Shown here: positions 59,548-64,000 of the stretch, piece by piece
Layout: each line of letters begins with the position of its first letter
How positions within the stretch are numbered: position 1 is the stretch's first letter
NCBI GenBank assembly: GCA_947623655.1
Contig: CANQHG010000004.1
Coordinates: 38,081-102,080 of the forward strand
DNA from: an uncultured Clostridia bacterium
GTDB taxonomy: Bacteria; Bacillota; Clostridia; Christensenellales; Borkfalkiaceae
Direction: 5' to 3'
DNA: 64,000 bases
Made by a program: the position numbers and the translations under genes
The notes under the pieces: generated by a model
What the model was told of the DNA's origin: nothing
Databases searched by the model: none
The model's input: only the letters and a program-made list of their open reading frames with translations

Positions 59548-59582
59548 AAACAAAAACCGCCACATGTGTGACGGTTTTTTCC
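59548..59582. terminator. Bidirectional terminator with CACATGTG core
   Basis: caaaaaccgccacatgtgtgacggttttttc. Confidence 0.85.
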
Positions 59583-59602
59583 TGTTCCGTGGAGTTATTT
59601 TG

Positions 59603-60256
59603 TTACTTTTTGCTGCATGCGCGGCCCTGCGGATAGAGGGGAAGTTCAAAGAACCCGGAGCACACTTCCTGCGAGTACTCCTGAGCGGGCGGAATGGCGC
59701 AGTAGCCGTAGCTGGGGACGAGAAGTTCCACCTGCATCGCGATCTTTAAGATGACCGTGACGCAAGCGTTCACGTTGAAAGAGTTGGTCGCGGGATCGAA
59801 CGTGCCGTCGGGGGAGACGCAGCTCGCGACGCTCGTCACCGTGAAAGGCATGATCGATGCGGGCGGTACGTACATCAACACATCTTCGCTGAGGACGAGA
59901 TTGCTCGTCGCCGTGCCCTCCACGCCGTTCGCGTCGACATAGACGACTTCGAGGGGAACGGTCACAGTCGCCTGTACGCGGGCGAGACATCCCTCGGGCT
60001 GGCGTTCCACGGAGAGACCCGTAACGGTCCCCGTGCTCGTCGTCGAGCGGGCGCTGACGAACGTGAGGGGATATGTAGGATTTGACGGGGTAGGGTCGAT
60101 GAGGGGGATATTGTAGTTTTCGAGACGGGTCTGTATGATCCCCGCGTCGAAGATCTTCTCCGCCTGAATACACACCTTTTCGTTGAGACCGCCGAGCGGA
60201 TTACCCGTTATGGTCCCGGGGCAGTGGTCAGATTGGAAATTAGAAAAAAATGACAT
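59603..60256 (-). CDS. Hypothetical protein, cysteine-containing, possibly spore-coat related
   Basis: 217-aa ORF in coding-like composition (GLNEKVCIQAEKIFDAGIIQTRLENYNIPLIDP...); family not certain. Confidence 0.6.
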   Translation of the reverse strand: MSFFSNFQSDHCPGTITGNPLGGLNEKVCIQAEKIFDAGIIQTRLENYNIPLIDPTPSNPTYPLTFVSARSTTSTGTVTGLSVERQPEGCLARVQATVTVPLEVVYVDANGVEGTATSNLVLSEDVLMYVPPASIMPFTVTSVASCVSPDGTFDPATNSFNVNACVTVILKIAMQVELLVPSYGYCAIPPAQEYSQEVCSGFFELPLYPQGRACSKK

Positions 60257-60476
60257 TTGTTTCCTCCGTAAACCGTATTCGGTCTATTGCATTGTATGAT
60301 TCGGCACGCAAATTTGCGCCGATTTTGATTTTCGATTTAAATTTTTCATTCTCAATTAAAAATCCTTTGACATCTTCCCCAAAATATGGTATGCTATTCA
60401 AGACGTATGCGAGGAATTGCGCTCTCCACGCATCTCTTGGCATCACGTAACACATTCCATAGGAGGATAAACGCAA

Positions 60477-60731
60477 ATGGAAAAGCAAGAGATCATCGCA
60501 AAGTATGCCCGTAGCGAGGGCGACACGGGTTCGCCCGAGGTCCAGATCGCGCTCCTCACCGAGCGTATCAACCACCTCAACGAGCACCTCAAGATCCACA
60601 AGCAGGACAATCACTCCCGCCGCGGACTTTTAAAGATGGTCGGTAAGCGCCGCGGACTTCTCGACTACCTCAAGGCGAAAGACATCGAGCGCTACAGAGC
60701 CATTGTCGAACAGCTCGGGCTTCGTAAGTAA
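60477..60731 (+). CDS. rpsO: 30S ribosomal protein S15
   Basis: [58 protein letters not shown]. Confidence 0.98.
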   Translation: MEKQEIIAKYARSEGDTGSPEVQIALLTERINHLNEHLKIHKQDNHSRRGLLKMVGKRRGLLDYLKAKDIERYRAIVEQLGLRK

Positions 60732-60740
60732 CGGACCGAA

Positions 60741-60769
60741 AGGGCGGTATTTTTTGCCGCCCTATTTTT
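60741..60769 (+). terminator. Intrinsic terminator of rpsO
   Basis: AGGGCGG-tattttttg-CCGCCCT-attttt. Confidence 0.8.
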
Positions 60770-60871
60770 AATGCCTCGCCGCTCATTCTGAGGGAGCGCA
60801 GCGACCGAAGAATCTCATCAAACGGGCGGAGTATGTGCTTCCGTAGGTCTATGGGATGCTTCGCTTGCGCT

Positions 60872-60931
60872 ACTTCGCGCCAAGGGCGGCGCTCGTGCCG
60901 TGCTTAGTGCAATAAGAATGCGCACGGGGCA
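60872..60931. repeat. 60-bp dispersed intergenic repeat, copy 2
   Basis: acttcgcgccaagggcggcgctcgtgccgtgcttagtgcaataagaatgcgcacggggca; one mismatch to the reverse complement of 3274-3333. Confidence 0.9.
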
Positions 60932-61035
60932 GCATGAGCGCACGGAGGCTACCTTCAACATAACATCGGTAAATCGCTCCCGCCGTCATGGGACTACGGG
61001 GCAAAGAATAGGACAGATAAGGAGAACAAATCAAA

Positions 61036-63132
61036 ATGACACCCAACTACAAAGAATTCAAGCTTCAGATCGGCGGCAGAGAAGTTACCGTCGAGACGGG
61101 CAAATATGCCGAACAGACGAACGGCCACTGCGTCGTCCGTTGCGGCGAGACAGCCGTCATGGTCAACGTCTGTATGTCCGCAACGCCGCGCGACGGCATC
61201 GATTTCTTCCCGCTTCAAGTGGATTACGAAGAGAAGATGTACGCCGTCGGCAAGATCCCGGGCGGCTTCAAGCGCAGAGAGGGCAGAGCTTCCGATAAGG
61301 CCATCTTAACGGCCCGCCTCATCGACAGACCCTTGCGCCCCCTCTTCCCGAAAGGCCTCTTCAACGACGTCGTTGTCACGGCGACCGCGCTCTCCGTCGA
61401 ACCCGACGTTGCACCCGAGCCCCTCGCCATGATCGGCTCCTCCATCGCCCTCGCCATTTCCGACATCCCTTGGGCGGGCCCCACGGGTTCCGTTGTCGTC
61501 GGCCTCGTTGACGGCGAGTACGTCATCAATCCCGACGCCGCACAGCGCGAAAAGAGCGCCATTCACCTCAACCTCGCAGGCACCAAAGACGCCATCCTCA
61601 TGATCGAGGCGGGCGCGAACGAGGTCACAAACGACGAAATGGTCGGCGCCATCATGTTCGGACAAGCCGAGATCGCAAAAATTTGCCTTCAGATCGAGAA
61701 CGAGATCGTTCCCGTTGTCGGTAAGCCCAAGAAAGAGATCGAACTCTATCACATTCCCGAGGAGATCGACGACGCCGTGCGCGAGTTTGCGAGTGAAAAG
61801 CTCGACTGGGCGCTCGACACTTTCGACCGTCAGGAGCGTCAGACCCGTCAGGATCAGGTCGGTGCGGAAATTCTGGAACATTTCAAGACGATCTTCCCCG
61901 AAAAGGAGAGAGAGATCAACGACTCCGTTTATTACCTGACCAAGGAGAAAGTCCGCGCGAAGATCTTCGACAAGGGCATCCGTCCCGATGGAAGAGGGCT
62001 CAAGGAGATCCGTCCCATCTGGTGCGAGAGGAGCGTTCTTCCCCGTGCGCACGGTTCGGCTGTGTTCACGAGAGGCCAGACGCAGACCCTCACCACCTGC
62101 ACGCTCGACATGCTTGCGGCGGCGCAGAAATTGGAGGGCCTCGACGACGAAACGGAGAAGCGGTACATGCACCAATACAATTTCCCCGGCTACTGCACGG
62201 GCGAAGCCAAGGCGCTCCGTTCCCCCGGCAGGCGTGAGATCGGCCACGGCGCACTCGCAGAACGCGCCCTCGAGCCCGTCATTCCCTCCAAAGAGGAGTT
62301 CCCCTACGCCATCCGTGTCGTCAACGACATTTTGTCCTCCAACGGTTCCTCTTCCATGGCCTCCGTCTGCGGCTCGACCATGGCTCTCATGGATGCGGGC
62401 GTTCCCATCAAGGCTCCCGTCGCGGGCGTCGCAATGGGCCTCATCAAGAATCAGGAAACGGGTGAATTCCGCGTCATGACGGATATCCAAGGGCTCGAGG
62501 ACTTCCTCGGCGATATGGACTTCAAGGTCGCGGGTACCACCAAGGGCATCACCGCCATTCAGATGGATATCAAGATCAAGGGCATTTCCGAGGAGATCAT
62601 GCACACCGCCATCGAACAGGCCAACGAGGGCCGGCAGTTCATCCTCAATAAGATGCTCGAATGCGTTCCCGAGGTCAGCCCCGAACTCAGCAAGTATGCG
62701 CCCCGAATCATTTTCTTCCAGATCGATCCCGAGAAGATCGGCGACGTCGTCGGCAAGCAGGGGAAGGTCATCAACTCCATCATCGCCGAAACGGGCACCA
62801 AGATCGATATCGAGGAGGACGGCACCGTCTGTATCGCTTCCTATGGCGACAGCGAGGCTGCGCTCAAGGCCAAGGCCATCATCGAGAGCATTGTGCATGA
62901 CCCCGAGGTCGGCGACATGTTCATCGGCCGCGTCGTGAGGATCCGTTCCGAGATCGGCGCGTGGGTGGAATTCGCCCCCGGCAAGGACGGCATGATCCAC
63001 ATCTCCAAGCTCTCCGACAAGCGCGTGGAGAAGGTGGACGACGTGCTCTCCATCGGCGACACGGTCAAGGTGAAGATCATCAAGATCGGCGAAAAGGGCA
63101 TCGACTTCAAGCTTCTCGAAAAATTAGACTAA
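61036..63132 (+). CDS. pnp: Polyribonucleotide nucleotidyltransferase
   Basis: MVNVCMSATPRDGIDFFPLQVDYEEKMYAVGKIPGGFKRREGR; KH domain IGDVVGKQGKVINSI; S1 domain C-terminus. Confidence 0.98.
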   Translation: MTPNYKEFKLQIGGREVTVETGKYAEQTNGHCVVRCGETAVMVNVCMSATPRDGIDFFPLQVDYEEKMYAVGKIPGGFKRREGRASDKAILTARLIDRPLRPLFPKGLFNDVVVTATALSVEPDVAPEPLAMIGSSIALAISDIPWAGPTGSVVVGLVDGEYVINPDAAQREKSAIHLNLAGTKDAILMIEAGANEVTNDEMVGAIMFGQAEIAKICLQIENEIVPVVGKPKKEIELYHIPEEIDDAVREFASEKLDWALDTFDRQERQTRQDQVGAEILEHFKTIFPEKEREINDSVYYLTKEKVRAKIFDKGIRPDGRGLKEIRPIWCERSVLPRAHGSAVFTRGQTQTLTTCTLDMLAAAQKLEGLDDETEKRYMHQYNFPGYCTGEAKALRSPGRREIGHGALAERALEPVIPSKEEFPYAIRVVNDILSSNGSSSMASVCGSTMALMDAGVPIKAPVAGVAMGLIKNQETGEFRVMTDIQGLEDFLGDMDFKVAGTTKGITAIQMDIKIKGISEEIMHTAIEQANEGRQFILNKMLECVPEVSPELSKYAPRIIFFQIDPEKIGDVVGKQGKVINSIIAETGTKIDIEEDGTVCIASYGDSEAALKAKAIIESIVHDPEVGDMFIGRVVRIRSEIGAWVEFAPGKDGMIHISKLSDKRVEKVDDVLSIGDTVKVKIIKIGEKGIDFKLLEKLD

Positions 63133-63145
63133 AAGGTAAAATCAT

Positions 63146-63178
63146 ATGCCCGCGGCGTTCCGCCGCGGGCATTTTTTC
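63146..63178 (+). terminator. Intrinsic terminator of pnp
   Basis: atgcccgcggcgttccgccgcgggcatttttt. Confidence 0.9.
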
Positions 63179-63231
63179 TGCTTTTTTATTAATAACATGC
63201 GTTATATAACATATATTATTTTATACACGCA

Positions 63232-63343
63232 TACCCTTGGCTCCCCACATAGGGGAGCCGTCACGCGCTCTTGCGTGACTGAGGGGTTTTTGAGAACCCT
63301 ATCCCCCGCTGCGCGGGTACTTCTCCTATGAGGGGAAGCAAGG
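63232..63343. repeat. MITE-like palindromic intergenic element
   Basis: cccttggctccccacataggggag... ...cttctcctatgaggggaagcaagggg imperfect terminal inverted repeats with internal hairpins. Confidence 0.7.
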
Positions 63344-63769
63344 GGGCGTCATGCTGAGAAGGTAAGTATGAACGCAGTCCATGAGAGTTGTACCGTAGCA
63401 TCTCGCCGCATAGTACACGTTTGCCCCGAGAGATTCTTCGGGTCAGATCCCGTACTTTTTACAGCCCTCGTGGCTCAGAATGACGCGGGGCCATGCCCCT
63501 TCCAAGGGGGGGGAGGGGAGTGGGCAACGTGTTCTTAAACATGTCATCCTAAGCCGCGCCTAAGCGCTTGTCGAAGGATCACCGCATTATAATAAGGAAA
63601 GGTTCGACGGGCTACATCACGCCAAGGACGGTGCTACTTCGGTCGCTACGTTCCCTCAGGATGAGCATTCGTCTCCTCAGAATGAGCGTATAACCAACAA
63701 GCCCGCCCGACGGTGAAACCGTCGGGCGGGCGTTCTGATTTCCGAAAAAAAACTGTGAGGGCTTTTTTT

Positions 63770-64000
63770 GTTGCTGTATACCGGAGCGGTAACGCGGCAG
63801 CCGGCTCCCGCAAAGCTACCTCATGGCACACGCGCGGCACCGTTTAGTGCTGCTGTATCCCTACCCTGACACGGTTCGCGGACGCACGTTGCATAAGACC
63901 TTACGATCATCACTGCTTACTGCGTGCTGCCTCCCATAGACAACACCGAGAAAAGCGTTCGGCTCTGCTATAGCGGATTGCAGATTCAGGGCACCGCTAA
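63770..64000 (-). ncRNA. ffs: Signal recognition particle RNA, large bacterial type with Alu domain (5' end beyond window)
   Basis: Minus strand AGCGGTGCCCTGAATCTGCAATCCGCTATAGCAGAGCCGAAC matches the Bacillus-type 5' Alu domain; helix 8 core CCGTGTCAGGGTAGGGATACAGCAGCACTAAACGG. Confidence 0.93.

Noticed and set aside
63646-63840. 64-aa minus ORF
   Set aside because: Overlaps the SRP RNA and repeat DNA.
1-64000. tRNA genes, prophage, transposase or restriction/defence genes
   Set aside because: None recognised on either strand by eye; absence not proven without tRNAscan/HMM searches.

Overview
Chromosomal segment from a Clostridia-like bacterium (Firmicutes gene content: dnaA, recF, mnmG, rplS, comM, dprA, topA, trmFO, hslVU, hisS, addAB, rpsO, pnp, and a large-type SRP RNA with an Alu domain). 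The left half is mostly housekeeping. A ~3.9 kb lipoprotein gene with collagen-like repeats lies at 30.6-34.6 kb. It is followed by a glycolysis block (gapA, fba, pgi) and an ~18 kb Wzx/Wzy-type polysaccharide operon (39.2-57.6 kb) that starts from a consensus promoter. That operon combines GDP-mannose supply, a CDP-3,6-dideoxyhexose branch (rfbF/rfbG/rfbH), a split transketolase pair, an NAD-dependent epimerase/reductase and UDP-galactopyranose mutase. The most interesting observations are: (1) split transketolase genes inside the CDP-deoxysugar module, suggesting a branched-chain sugar; (2) a G9 tract filling the -10-proximal half of the promoter spacer of the collagen-like lipoprotein gene, a possible phase switch, next to a cluster of DnaA-box-like sequences; (3) a dispersed ~155 bp noncoding element directly after the stop codons of dnaA and hslU, whose hairpin shows two compensatory base-pair changes; (4) several other palindromic or terminal-inverted-repeat intergenic elements, some overlapping stop codons; (5) an SRP RNA with a GUA[GGGA]UAC apical hairpin. 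Nothing was computed or searched. All calls come from reading the sequence and the supplied translations.
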